Positions 1 through 11,383 are shown, counted from the first letter of the stretch. The stretch: 64,000 nt of DNA from Amblyomma americanum (GCF_052857255.1 NC_135506.1:78600324-78664323), one strand, 5' to 3'. Notes: generated from the letters alone by a model not told the origin. Translations and numbers: made by a program.

Positions 1-499
1 GCCAGGAAATTTGGAGGATATCAGAGCATTTTTTGACGTGGCACCGAATTACATTACGTAATCGTAGTCAACGCTTCTGCGCACATCCAGGAAGCATTGC
101 TTGGACATGTGGATTAAAATTTAGATAACTGTGCATAACATGTGGGTCACTTTCTGGAATCAGTAAGCATAGTGTCGATGCTGGAGCTTATGTACAAGTC
201 AGGAAACAAAGTGCGCCAATTCGTGGTATCCCTGTCAGCAACTCTCCCCACAAGATGACGAATTATGGTATCACTATGCTATTAGCGGAAAGCTTGACAG
301 CCAGTTTCATCTTAATGGATGACTGTAATGACTGTAATGTCTAAGTGTTGATAAGTAATGGTACTCGTGCCTTGTCAGTAATTGTGGAAGACCACTTGAG
401 TGTGACCTCAGCATTACACATGCTTTCTGGAGCACATTCCTATAAATATAAGGCTCTAGCTCGCAACACACAAATAAGCCAGATGGCATAGGAGCTCAC

Positions 500-617
500 C
501 ACATTGCATTCCCTCTGGGATTGCAGGCCGCGGTGATGCTCGTAAGGGCCGCAGAGAGACAGTCCAGAGTGCACCCGCCCCCGTCAGTTCCATGGGCGCG
601 ATCAGGGTGCTTCCCAT
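500..617 (-). CDS. Candidate 39-codon exon ending at a splice donor (copy A)
   Basis: On the minus strand an ATG at 617 opens a frame without stops that reaches a donor-like GTGAGC immediately below 500, leaving phase 1. The duplicate at 38,290-38,407 has the same ATG, the same length of 118 nt, no stop and the same donor. About 11 base differences separate them, roughly four of them synonymous, so purifying selection is not evident. The peptide is not recognised. The complementary plus-strand frame (521-766) is also open in both copies, so strand is uncertain. Confidence 0.3.
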
Positions 618-942
618 CTTATGTCATTCTTGCCGTTGCGCCTCCAAAGTTAGTCCTCGTCCTTGCAGCTGGGATAGTAGTGCTAGGTGAAATCATCTGG
701 GTACATGGTGCTTCTCGGCGGCTGGGATGTACTAGCACCACGGCACCACGTCCACAGGAGGCCTAAGAGCTCTCCCGTATCCCTCCCTGTCCCGTCACAG
801 CTGTCTTTCTAGCCTCATCCGTCATCCTCTCCTCTATCATGCATGTCGCAAACACAGAAGTCATTTCTCCATGGCAATAAAGAAAAAAAAAAGAAGTCAT
901 TTCTCCATAAAGCTTGAGTCGACACTACTTATGAATGTTTAT

Positions 943-1110
943 ATTGGTTTGGTTCACGAAAGTTTAACATTCCGAAGGAACACTCAAGACGCTATGAGGA
1001 ACGCCGTAGTGAGGTGTTCCGGAAATTTCCACCACCTAGTGTTCTTTAACGTGCACTGACATCGCACAGTATACGAGCCTCTAGGGTTTCGCCTCCACCG
1101 AAATTCGACT
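943..1110 (-). mobile_element. tRNA-derived SINE, head missing (copy A)
   Basis: Short-tailed SINE subtype on the minus strand. The tail (a frame around GTTTAACATTCCG) and the body with the conserved TTTAACGTGCACTGACATCGC block are present, but the sequence breaks at about 1,110, just before the tRNA-like head. The duplicate at 38,710-38,957 keeps the head, so the A/B divergence point falls inside this element. Confidence 0.8.
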
Positions 1111-1815
1111 GAGAGTGCAGTTCATGGTATTTGGTTTTGCTCGTAGGTCCTTATGGTCTGCGTTCGGCTGGTTGTTTCCGTCCAAGACACTTCGACGTTA
1201 ACTTTAGCCTTGTTGATTCCAGTTGTTCGAAGGTCGTGGTTCTTTTGCGCGGTTTCGTGTTCTTAGTACTGGCCGTCCACGTACTGCTGCTCTCGTTAAC
1301 GAGGATCTCATTGTAGGACATTACACTCGATCGTGATTGTGACGTGTGGGTCAAGGTGGCTTCCATTTTTGTGTAATGTTGGTGCTTGGTTTGGTTAGAG
1401 GGCGTTCGCGTAATGAGCGTATAGCTTTCGGGGTCTTAGACCACCTTTTCCATGGTGAAGAGCATTGATGCCGTAATTTTCGACGACGTTAAAATGATTG
1501 CTCTTCCGTGTAGGATAGGGACAGCTGAAATAGTGGCGTGGTTGTGTGTGTAGTCGTCATGGCAGCACCGATCTATATAGCTGGAATTAGAGGGCTTGTA
1601 TATCTAGGTGGTGGGTGTAATAGCTGGCATTATTTTGTCTTTGAATGGTGTCGTTACTCTTGTAGTGAATCGCACGCATATATCTTGTGGTGTTCAGTGC
1701 CTGTATTGTTCATCAGTTGGTGTTGTGACGTTGTTAGTGTACTTTATGTGCCTATGTTCTCCAGTGCGGCACAAGGCGGCACGCAAAAGCACATGAACTG
1801 GTGACACACAAGTGA

Positions 1816-2920
1816 ATGTGTTGAAAAGGCGTGTTTCCCGCCCATGAGGAAGAACAGGAGTGCCGGCGAATGCACCCAGAGAATTACTCGGCCGCCCTGT
1901 CACGAGGCGCACACTGAGTTTTCTAAGAGGATACTCCTTTTTATAGGAGTAGAGGGTCTCCACACTGCTGACAGAAACAGGCATGGTGCGCCTAAGCGAA
2001 TGCGCTGCAATGGCGAAAATCACCGGTGCATGAATAACAGCAGGAATGACGGCGTTCCTGATGCAGGAGTGGCCATATTCGTCATGGCAGATGGAATTAC
2101 TGCTACTGTGGTTGTGCAGGGTCGATGCATTGGGTCTACCACACGTTTTCTGTCGTCTTGTTGTGTTCCGTTGTACATGTGGTGTGGGCGTACAGGGTAC
2201 TGCTTGAAGAAAAAAAATACCGTAGTCATTAATTTCTTAATAGAGGAACGATGTTAGTAAGGCTGCTTGTCTGTGGAAATCGCTGGTATCCATGCGGTGG
2301 TTGAAGCTATTCTTGCGGTGTGTTTATGAGTGTAGTCATTGCAGCTAAAATTATGGCTGCTGCGGTGATTGTACAGGAAGGGTGCATTGGCACCTAGCCC
2401 ATAGTATTGTCTGCTGGATGTTGTGTTTCCTTTGTGCACGTGTCTGTGTGGGGGGAGAGAGGGGTGAGAGGGTCCCCAAAATGTCGGCTTGCAACCGTCA
2501 AGAAGTACAGCAACAGTGCGCCGCAGAGAATGCACTGAAAAGGTGGAGATCACTTATTGGTCACTTAGTCTTGAAGGACAGCACAGCGCCACTGTTCTGT
2601 ATGCAGCGGTGGTGTTGAAGATCTATGGTGTTTTCTACTTGGGCCATGCATGTACTTTAGGTGCAAGTAGTCTTGTGAAGTAGTTTCCCGTGTAAATCGT
2701 GGTGGCTGCAATGAGCGGCTGTGAATGCGCAGGTTGTATGTATTGGTGTCTAGTGCAAGATATTTTCTGCTGGGCTGTGTTCCATTTGGCAGTGTGGAGT
2801 ACATGTCTAGAGTCGCCTATACTGCGCAAAACAACCGCCAGGAGTAGCACCTAAGCGTATTTGTCCAAGAGGCTTAAGTTCACCGATTCATGAAGAGCAG
2901 TAGGAGTGCCACCACGATCA
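1816..2920. repeat. Three degenerate module boxes with shared flanks
   Basis: Boxes at about 1,842, 2,030 and 2,889 read ATGARGAAnAVCAGnAGTGCC-like on plus and AL(L)FF(L)M-like on minus. Each is preceded on plus by a related stretch (a form of TTGAAAAGGCG..TTCGCCGATGC) also seen at 33,140, 33,775 and 33,988. Spacing is irregular and no frame is shared through the whole set, so these look like old tandem duplicates rather than a working coding array. Confidence 0.5.
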
Positions 2921-3120
2921 TCACAAGGCCACGGCTGCGCGCCTCGAATTCGGAGCTTGAATTGTGCCAGGCAAGCTCCAGAAATGCCAGTGAGTCGGTG
3001 ACAATGAGCCAGGTCCAATTACCTGCAAGAAATTGATGATTCGGGTTCAGGATCAGGAAATTCTCTCTCCATAGAGCTTTGATTTTTTTTTCTCCTGTGA
3101 ATAAACACCGCAATTCGTTT

Positions 3121-3549
3121 TTAGAAGATTCGGAAGGGCATCGGTCGGAAGAGCGACTGGACAAAGTAGGTGGTGGCTGTCAGAGTGGTGCTTAGATAAG
3201 GACAGCACATTCCTCGGCAACTTTCGCTTAAAGGTACGTGGGCAAAGCAGCACAGATATTTGTACCAGCTGCTACAGGAACGTGACCTCACCGTCTCGCT
3301 CTCACGTGGAGCAGAGGTAATTACATGCAGTGTAACGGGGCCATGCCTAGGATCGCGGTTTGAACAAAACCAAGTGTGCGTGCTTATAGCAGCAAAATCA
3401 ATATGAGCCATGGCTTGTTTCTTTATAACGGGTTTCCGCTTTTGAATTCTTCTAATTGAGGTGCGATCTTTGCTCCGTCTGAACCTCATGCTCTGGCAAC
3501 GTGTGCATTTTCTAAAATTAGAGCCTTTTAGAAATTGGAGTATCCTCAT
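3121..3549 (-). other. Open frame of unknown status
   Basis: A minus-strand frame stays open from about 3,639 to 3,121; the first ATG is about 30 codons in. The predicted product is basic, with a few cysteines near the C-terminus and no domain, signal peptide or membrane segment that I recognise. No donor or acceptor frames it convincingly and copy B lacks the region, so no conservation test is possible. It may be chance. Confidence 0.12.
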
Positions 3550-4484
3550 AGAACTGAACTGACATTTTTTGAAGCGCTCTGACCTCAAAGCGATTTTTTC
3601 GGGTAGGTAAACGATAAAACCTTGGTCAAATAAAAGCAAATAAGCACAGCTAAAAATATGCTTTTCTGATCAGATGCTATTCTGGTCAGTACTGAATCCT
3701 GAACAGGAAGTTAGTAACTGTCCCTATTTGTGCTGCTTCACCCCGCATCGATCATCGATAGAGTTTTAATCTGAAACTAAACATTTTTTATGCACTCTTT
3801 CTCAGCACTATAATGGCATGTGGCAGACATTGATATTAATGCCTTCAAGACCGGATGCCGACCGGATGCCCCATAATATCCGTAAATTTTCAATGCATTC
3901 TCTTTAATGTTATTTCTTTATTTCCAGCCGCAGGCCTCTTTTTCATTTACTTTTCCGGTTTATGTTTGTGTGCGCTGTGATTTGACGCACCAAGCTCAAA
4001 ATTTATCCACTGCTTGCTCATAAGCATAATATTTGCAGTGGAATTGATCTCTAAGGCTAATCAAATACTAAATGTAAGAAACAGAGAACGCCCCTGGAGG
4101 TTACATTTTTGCTGAAGGCATTAAAGTAACAATATATCTGAAGGCTTGAGGAAAAACATTTCTATACGGTGCAGTACATGGGGCCAGGGCATATGAGAGA
4201 CAACGCTGCCAAAGGCGTGCATTTCCGTTTTTCATAGCCCCTACTCGGCGCTAATTTCTTTAGGTACAGGCTACAATTTGGACATTTTCAGAGCGATTAC
4301 GGTCTTAAGAACTGGCGATCACCAGCAGCCGTGGCACATATTTTGTAGCAAAAGCTACGCTAGGCTAGCGGAAGCGAGTTACACAGTGTCTCTCTGAGGC
4401 CACAGCTGCGCGCGCGTCGTAACCACGGCAACCAGCTGAGCTCTGCTGATGCGCTGCACCGCACCTTTCCTCAAAATTTAATTT

Positions 4485-4600
4485 TCAATTTCCCCTTTCT
4501 TCCTTTCTTTACCTCCCTTCTTTATCCCCTACCTTAAGGCGCATTTCAGGTGTCTACCAATTACTACGCGATTTCCTTTCCTCAAAAACCAAAGAAAATT
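4485..4600 (+). mobile_element. SINE 3'-tail fragment
   Basis: Matches only the tail of the Ruka-like SINE: pyrimidine-rich CCTTTCTT and CTCCCTTCTTTATC stretches, a GGTGTC motif, then GATTTCCTTTCCTCAAAAACCAA. Head and body are absent, as expected for 5' truncation during target-primed insertion. Confidence 0.6.
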
Positions 4601-4649
4601 GAGGGGCACTTTGGCGATCTAAAGTCCGTGAGGCGAAAGCCCTCGGCCA

Positions 4650-4960
4650 AGGTTAAATTTCGGGGGCGCGTGGGCCAACTTGGGGGGTGACACGGGCCAA
4701 ATTTGAGGTTGGTGTTTCGCCGTAGTCGAATCAGGCTGAGCATCGATTTTCGTGCAGCTCAGCCAAGGTCAAATGTCGGGATAGACCCCGGCCCAAATTT
4801 GGCGGTCACCATGGGCATCGATTTTGGTGCAAATCGGCAGAGGTCAAATCTACGGAGTGACCCGAGCCAAATTTGGGGATCACCATGGTGTTCGCTATAG
4901 CCTACTTAGGCTGGAGATCGATTTTGGTGCAAATCGGCAGAGGTCAAAGTGTGGGTATGA
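4650..4960 (+). repeat. Degenerate tandem array, unit about 95-100 bp
   Basis: Successive units contain ATCGATTTTGGTGCAAATCG, then AGGTCAAAT, then GAGCCAAATTTGGGG and ATCACCATGG. Two good units (from about 4,815 and 4,917) follow a diverged one from 4,741 and a partial one before it. Two overlapping plus-strand frames here are products of the repeat and are not proposed as genes. Confidence 0.75.
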
Positions 4961-5164
4961 CGTCACTTCCGTTGCGCGACTTCCGGTTGGTGATGTAATG
5001 GACGGACACGATCTCGATCGGGAGTATGAGCCGCTGGCGTTCAATGGGTTGATTGGCTTTGTCATCGTTGTAGATGCAGTTCATATTCACGAAAGGAAAG
5101 GCGCGCAACTTTGCTCCCTAAGTTAGTACACACCTCAAGCAAGCTTTCATGCAAGTGGTGTTGG

Positions 5165-5572
5165 TGTTACGCGGCAAAAACCTGCCTTGATTGCGTTCCG
5201 CACACTGGACAAGCAGCGCGCCCACCCTGCCATCCTGGAAGGTAGCCGTTAAAGGTTGATCTTGAGAGGTTCGTCACCTAATGAACGCTGCGCTGCAGCC
5301 TACTGCTGCAGCATTCACACACAACGCTGTCTGCCACAACGCTGCCAGCGATAATGCTGCAACCCACATCTCTCTTCTCTCACCACCGCCACATATGTAC
5401 CTCAAAGCGCGATCGAGGAATCCACTGACACAGAGTCAGCTATGCGCTCTTTCTTTCCTCAATAATAATAATAATAATTGGTTTTTTGGGGAAAGGAAAT
5501 GGCCTCAAAATCATGCAAGACCAGAACATTGTCAACGCCAACGCTAATGAGCACAACGAACGCTGACAGCTT
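5165..5572 (+). repeat. Dispersed repeat family 'D', near full length
   Basis: A repeat of roughly 400 bp, first half around GCGTTCCGCACACTGGA and ACCCTGGAAGGTGGCAGTTAAA-like sequence, second half around CAAAGCGCGATTGAGG and GTCAACGCCAATGA. Related copies lie at 20,090-20,600, 21,190-21,600, 31,255-31,380, 32,390-32,450, 39,551-39,700 and 61,680-62,190. I see no coding frame or terminal repeats. It could be a non-autonomous element I do not know. This copy is interrupted at 5,462-5,507 by a SINE tail. Confidence 0.7.
5462..5507 (-). mobile_element. 46-bp insertion of a SINE tail only
   Basis: Copy B reads straight through this site (TTTCCTCAAAATCATGC). Copy A has (AAT)n plus TTGGTTTTTTGGGG and GAAAGGAAATGG, which is the 3' extremity of the Ruka-like SINE in reverse. 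The 5-bp sequence CCTCA flanks it on both sides (5,457-5,461 and 5,503-5,507). It is therefore an extremely 5'-truncated insertion with a target-site duplication, made after the A/B duplication or lost precisely from B. Confidence 0.8.
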
Positions 5573-7260
5573 TCGCTCTGTCCATCCTGGATTAGTTGAG
5601 ATAATCCACATTCATTTTTTGGTGCGCCTTCAGAAAAAACGCAATTACTGGTGCTCAAAATGAATTTAACGACGTTTTTAACGTTCGACTGCTGTAGCTA
5701 TAGCCACCACTATAGACGCGCCTGCACTGTAAATGCTGAATCATACGATTTGAGTCACTTCAAAATATTTCGATTGGTACGTAGGCCTTAGTTCGTGACA
5801 GCTGCGCCTACATTGCAATCTATGTGGCCACTGCGGTTATGAAGATTTTTTTTTTCTAAGTGGTCTCGCTGCTACTGAACTCAGATGATTTGTTCCTTCT
5901 GCTTTCTACGTTTAAGAAAATAAGCAAAAACTCACGGTTCCTGAACTCCCGACAATATCCGTAAGGAGCTGCCTCTAATGGCGCCGCTGTCGAAGCCGCA
6001 GCCATGAAGACCAAGTCTTGCTCGCAGTGACGGCTATCTCGTGCCCTGCACATCGTTTGCCGGGACTCAACGCTCGTGCCCGTCCTTGCTTCCCGAATGT
6101 AGTCTTCGATGGCGCAGTACTCTTACTACCAGCAGCTATTGAGCTCCCGGCTGGGCGTGGTCACGTAACTGCACTTGCATCACAGCAGTTGTCTTCACCG
6201 AGCTGATTCGATTTTTGATGTTGTGCATATGTTATGCAGTATTGTACTTCATTTACCACCAGTCGATGAGTCTGTCTGTTGTGGGGGTTACGTCTTGTCT
6301 GTGTTGCTTGTCTTTGCTTTTGTCCATGGCGATGTTAAATGCTGCTATTGTCTGTGAAGTTGTGGTTGTCGCTGCGATGGTCGTCGCGTCCGTGTGTGCC
6401 CTGCTTTCTGGAAAAGTCTGTCTCACGATGGCCACCTTCTAACACATCAGGCATACAGCAGAGGTTCGGATGATCTTGAGGCGGGACTGTTGGTCACTTC
6501 CGCCGGCATGAGAAACAGAAGCAGTGCCCGATAGCTTGAAGAAGAGAGCACTCGTGTTCAGAGCGCAGTCTGTTCAACTTGTCCATAGGTCGTCTTTGAT
6601 AGCTGTGGAGCATCGGCTGGCTTGTTGCACACACAAATCCAAGCAGAGGTCCAGGAGCACAGGAAGCAGGAGTACTTTTGGTCCGATAACCTGCAGGGAG
6701 TTGACAGCTAAAGTTGCTTTTAGGGAATTGCAAAAACATTATCTGCTTGTGGGCAGCAATAATTCAGCACTGCGCACCACTGGATGCCGTCAGGAGTTTC
6801 CAAAAGTTGATTACGAATGATACCATTTGGCACATGTTGCGCTTGCTGCCGTTCTGCCGATCTAAACTCTTGTGCTTTGGTAGCGTCGTTTTTAACACGA
6901 GCTTTATCCACCACAACTTCTTAACGTGCCATGGCTAAGACTGAAGCATTCTTTCTCGTACTGCTTCGACCTGACATCAAACAAAGAAATACGGGTTTGA
7001 TTATTCATCAGGGGCACTGCCGTGGAAAGGTGGCTGGGCGGCAAAAGGAAAGCTCAAATTAGTGTCCTGAAGCCTTTACACATTCAAACCGACAGCAAAA
7101 AAATTGTTATATTTACGTCATTACGTCATTACTGTGATGCATTTGGAGCTCTGAACAATCACAGGCGCCACTTCCAATGATACGAAACGCGTCTGCAAAC
7201 CGTGATTAGCCCGCCGGCCTAGTCAGCAGTCATGGCTGAAAGGTGCATGAGGCTGAGTTT
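5560..7260. other. Duplicated sequence with one module box
   Basis: Collinear with 39,700-41,415 in copy B. A box at about 6,507-6,530 reads as ALLLFLMPAEVTN on minus in both copies (F for L in B). Just below it a frame near 6,215-6,442 is strongly hydrophobic on plus and Thr-rich on minus, and both frames are open in both copies. Of about 15 differences over that stretch, roughly half fall at plus-strand third codon positions. That is weak evidence for plus-strand coding. Confidence 0.4.
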
Positions 7261-7268
7261 GTACTCAC

Positions 7269-7352
7269 CGTTCCCTCTTTTCCAGTGGGATCTCTAGATG
7301 CGGACCCTTGATGCCACCAGGAGAGTTGCATTCCGCAGCGCGCACAACCTTT
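7269..7352 (-). pseudogene. Decayed exon end at a splice donor (copy A)
   Basis: A short stop-free stretch of 28 codons runs into GGTGAGTAC below 7,269, ending DPTGKEGT just before the splice point. It resembles the DSTG...T ending of the exon at 51,304. The copy-B counterpart (donor edge 41,424) has an in-frame stop a few codons earlier. An alternative minus frame above it is Thr-rich (TDTSTTKTSATI) and ends in a stop in A. The module boxes lie at 7,863-7,935. Confidence 0.3.
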
Positions 7353-7671
7353 TCATCGTGTCAACGGTCGTGCCCTCCAGTAGCGTAATTGTAGCACTGG
7401 TCTTCGTGGTGCTTGTGTCTGTAGCTTCGATCGTTAATAAACGTATGCAGCTTGCATAGCCTTTGGTCGTTTTGTGAGCTAGCCGTTTTAGGACCTCAGT
7501 ATAAAGGTTGTTCCCTGCGGTGACTTAAAATGGGCAGCAGTGGCGTTCGTGATTCTTCTCTGTAGTCTTGATGTTTAGAATGTACTCGTGCCGTTTGTGT
7601 AGTTTTCTGTATAACGTTACTTGTGTCTGTGCTGAGGTGTCGTTGCTTCGCATCACTACCTGGTCCAATTT

Positions 7672-7935
7672 TTAGCTCTCCTCATACCAATAACGCTTTA
7701 GTTTGAAGCTGTTGTCTGTTTGCTTTGAAGCTGCTCTGTGTCCATTTATTTGTGAAGTGCCATAGCTTTGGTGTCTCACGTTTAACGTACTTCTATCCAA
7801 GGTTGTGGTGCGTGTAAGGTGTGTGTGTGTGTTGGGGGTGGGGGTATGTTGGATGCCACGAACATGAGAAATAGTATCAGCGCCGCCCCGCGGCATTAAT
7901 AGCCACTAGCAAGATGAACAATAGGAGCACCGCTG
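7672..7935 (-). pseudogene. Module with paired hydrophobic boxes, copy A
   Basis: Two adjacent boxes (about 7,863 and 7,910) encode AALILFLMFVAS and AVLLLFILLVAI on minus but in different frames. Below them a minus frame ends ...KLKRYWYEES at 7,672. The duplicate has the same C-terminal stretch and stop (41,831), with scattered substitutions. The upper box is preceded by CTCCCACAG, which resembles a splice acceptor. Likely a remnant of a small secreted-protein exon, but noncoding is possible. Confidence 0.3.
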
Positions 7936-8689
7936 TGGGAGCCAAGGAAGGGTCTTTCGGATCTAGCTGCAATGAATCCGCCGGACTAACGCTGGACCCA
8001 TTGGATCTCTGAGCAGACACCTTTAACAGCCGTTAGTTAAAAGCGGGGCGTAAACAACCTTCGGCGTGCTGACTGCTCTTGGCTTGGCTCCCAAGCCACG
8101 TCACCCTGCTACACTTAAGCCTTAAGTCTATGGGATAGGGATGCTCCTGGTGATGTGGTTGTCGTTTGCAGGGGTTGATCACCTTAGTGGCCGCCATGCA
8201 ACGGTATAGTTTTAAAGACTTCTTGATGAGTCCTGCCGTATCGATCGTTGAGGTTCCCACTCTAGTTCTAGCTGAGCAGTCATATTGTGCTAGCTTTGGT
8301 TTTATTGTGCAAGTGAAACTTAGGCCAAAGAGCGCCAAAACGATGTTTCATTAAGTGGTTGCTCTTGGCATATTACATGAAATAGAATGAAATTATCACA
8401 AATACTACCTATAATAGGTTTAAAATCCCAGCGCACAGAAAATATAAAACTAAAGCATTCCTACATAGGTAACTATATGCAGGTTTAAAACAAACTGCAG
8501 TTAAACAAGCAAATTGGAAGGCCTTGCCAAGAGCAAGCGGACGGGGAGTTTCCTCCCACCGTGCATGGCTACGGAGCCCCTTGTCTGTGGCAAGGTAGCC
8601 TTTCAGCAAGGAACCGCGAAAAAAACGCTATATGCTCTTTAAGGTCCCACTGCTATCAACGCAATCCATAACCTGGCAAGATTATGTAA

Positions 8690-8950
8690 TTGTGTGATAA
8701 CAACAGCAAAAGGATAGGGCGATCTGTGAAATCTTGCGAAGTGAGTCTTACGATGCGTTTCTCTTGGTAAGGATTTGAGTAACTGAGCGCGGGCCACTCA
8801 ACTACTTTCACTCCAGCAGTTGATCTCTGAAACGTTAAGTACACTGTGTAGTATGTGTCACATTCGCAGTGTGGAATGTGTAACTTTGCAGGATTGTTTC
8901 TTTTGGTGGAAATCCTTGATAACTTTTGAAATAGGTTTGTGAACTTTTGT
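8690..8950. repeat. Single copy of the unit triplicated in copy B
   Basis: This stretch (TGTGTGATAACAACAGC ... GGTGGAAATCC ... ACTTTTGTGTCGGCG) corresponds to one unit of the three-unit array at 42,843-43,662. Only one unit is present here, so the array grew in B or collapsed in A. Confidence 0.8.
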
Positions 8951-9344
8951 GTCGGCGTTGTTCGTGCCATTGCTGCAATAAGGTCCCGTGGGCATCACGA
9001 ATGTTGTCTTTGCTGTCTTTGCAATCTTTCTGGTGGTAATATTTTTAACATCAGGTGGTGTGATTGTGTCAGTGGTTGCGCAGCCTGTACTTGTAGCTGT
9101 TTGCTGTGGTGGCTGTTGTGTCTCAGGGTGATGTTTAACGTGGTTGTGCACACGCATTCGATGAAACCTGTTCCCTATATTCCTTGGATGCACTTCCTCG
9201 TTGGCTTGGCTGCTTCTGCGCTTGTACTGCTTCTATTGTTGCGGACACAGTGTTTATGGTTTTTGTGTGATAATGCGTTTTCAGGTGTTGGGTCAGTTTC
9301 TCAGATGATCATACTTGCGGTGAGTGTCGGTGTAGGCAGCGAGG

Positions 9345-9448
9345 TTGGAGGCCACCAAAGGCATGAGGAACAGCACCAGTGCCGCCTTGGGGGAACGGCA
9401 AGGGGCGCGGACACCCGCGAACAAAGAGAACAGGAGAAGTGCTGCTAG
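9345..9448. other. Paired module boxes at 9,368 and 9,425
   Basis: On minus the two boxes are in one frame (ALAALLLFSLF and AALVLFLMPLVAS, followed by a short tail ending HLRN and a stop). On plus they read MRNSTSAAL and ENRRSAARA, also in one frame that ends at 9,563. Both readings are kept in the duplicate (43,956-44,219). Near the first box the A/B differences are more often silent on plus, so I do not assign a strand. Confidence 0.35.
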
Positions 9449-10877
9449 GGCCACCGAACATCAGTCCCTTGGCGCTCTGGAGATGTCAAGAAATGGGCAT
9501 GGACGGCTTGGCAAAGCTCCGTCCGCAGCTGAGTCTGCAGGCCTCGCCGCAGGTGATCTGTAGAACTGCAAAAACGAAGCGCCGACCCATTTAAGTAAGC
9601 TTTATGTTGACCAGCCGCCACTGCCCTAGCAGCACAGGGCATCGGACTAACATTGGTAATATATCGCCAAAGCCTGGTCTTTTGTAAGACCGGTCTTGGC
9701 CAAAATATGTTCAACAATGGTCCGATGCTTTGTGCTGCCTGGGCGCGCTTCCCGCCCAAAGTAGTGGGATTCACTCCCAGCAGCTGCGGACGCGCTTTGG
9801 CGGAGGTAGAGCACAAAACGCGCCTTTGTGCTGTCTCATATGCGTCACTAGGCGTCTTACAAGCTCAGTATAGTTGAAATTGGGAGTTCAACTCTTGGGC
9901 CTGCCTCATAGCATGCGTCCACCTACGGGACATTGAATGCCACGTAGCGCTCATGGGAAATTAATCTCTTGGTTGTAGATCGGCAGAGTTGAACAAAGAA
10001 ATCAGGCAAACCGTACCAGAGCGCCAAACTATGCTCATCGATTTAATGATGGTTCGTTTTCAGCCTTCTAGTTTGCAGGAAAAAAAGAAAGTTATCAAGA
10101 AGTTTTTAAATACATTTTAAATTCGCGTGGTATGGTTGCTCACAAAAGATAAATAAGGTAGCTTTTTCACCAGAATATCCACTGGGATGTTTCATTGGAA
10201 ATTTGTCCAGCATGTTCAGAAGTGATTATACCAGCGGTTTTGATGGTCTCAGTTATCTGAGCTTAGAACGAACGCACTGAGATTACGCATAGCCAGAATT
10301 AACGTGCTCAGCGTGGTAACTCGTTTTCCTGCTAACATGTCGCTGGAGCGCAAGTGCGACCGCGTTACAAGGAATCAAATGCTTACTTATGCTGTAAAGC
10401 AGCAACTGCGTTTTCGCGCTCCTGTTTCAACATTACGATTAAGCAGTGCGAAGCGTCTGTGCTCATCGCAGCTTCATCACTGTGACCGCTGGTCTCTCTA
10501 TGCATTCTGCTTTTGTGAACGAGCCAAGTTGAAAGGAGCACGAACGCAACAGCCAGGAACCTCTAAAAAGGAACCAACCAACCCATCAACCAACCCTAGC
10601 GGAAGAGTCTCGACACCACTCTCTAACAGAGCAACCAGTCAAAAGCATTCTAGTCATATAGCGGTCTCTCTACAGTGAAGTGTAATAAACTTCTTAGCAT
10701 GTGAAGTTCACAAAAAATAAATATGCAGCGTGACAGTACTATTGCACTCCCATTCTGAAAAACAAACTACGATAGAAGCGAAATAGCACAGTATTAGCCC
10801 TGAATGGGCCGCTGATACTCCCTTTGCCATTATAAAACCAGTAGATGTGAAATAGGTTTTTAGTTTGATTTCATGGG

Positions 10878-11383
10878 CGTAAACCTTTTGGTCTGTATAC
10901 ATTTGAGGGGTGCTATATATACTACAGACAATGGCGGTCGATGGCTGCTCTCTACATGCGGAATAGAAGAAGCGCCTCAGTCCAAATCACCTCAGGCTAT
11001 GGTAGATGTGAAATAGCTTTTACTTTTATTTCATGGGATCTAAAATTCCAAAGCACGTCAGGCTATGTGGGGCGCCGTAATGGAGGGCTCGGAAATATTC
11101 TGACGACCCGGGACTCTTTAACGTGCACAGACGCACAGTACAATAGCTTCAACATTTCGCCTCCATCGAAATGCGACCGCTGCGGCCGGGGTCGAACCCG
11201 CGGCTTTTGGGTCAGCAGACGAGCGCTATAACCACTGCGACTGCTGAGACTTGAAACTGATCTGAGCTTAAAATGCATCAATGAAATAACAGCGCTGAAC
11301 ATCGAGAGGTTCTTGTCCTAACCACTGACGGTAGTATGTATAGCACCCCTCAAAAGTATACAGTCCAAAGGGTTTGCTTCTAA
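10878..11383. repeat. Inverted repeat flanking a SINE, copy A
   Basis: Sequence at 10,878-10,924 (AAACCTTTTGGTCTGTATAC, then GAGGGGTGCTATA) is an imperfect reverse complement of 11,333-11,383. A short direct repeat (GTAGATGTGAAATAG) also occurs at about 10,847 and 10,999. Copy B has the right arm (46,070) but neither the left arm nor the direct repeat, so A gained about 130 bp here. Confidence 0.6.
11040..11250 (-). mobile_element. tRNA-derived SINE, short-tailed subtype (copy A)
   Basis: Minus-strand element with the tRNA-like head at its high-coordinate end (GGTCGAACCC B-box complement near 11,193 and CGCTATAACCACTG near 11,225) and the AACGTGCAC body block near 11,120. The duplicate is at 45,760-45,980. 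Because both copies share it, it predates the duplication. Confidence 0.85.

Larger units (their letters stand above)
1111..5374. other. A-specific 4.3-kb block
   Basis: Copy B has unrelated sequence of about 0.7 kb (38,880-39,550) at this place. The block holds three module boxes (1,842, 2,030, 2,889), a degenerate tandem array (4,650-4,960), a SINE tail fragment (4,485-4,600) and the first half of a dispersed repeat (from 5,165). Its left edge is in a SINE and its right edge in the dispersed repeat. Between 2,920 and 4,480 I see no repeat or gene I can name. Confidence 0.75.

Noticed and set aside
8939..9448. 169-codon hydrophobic plus frame
   Set aside because: The sequence is GT-rich, which makes any plus frame hydrophobic and any minus frame Thr/His-rich. 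The duplicate interrupts it, so length alone is not evidence.
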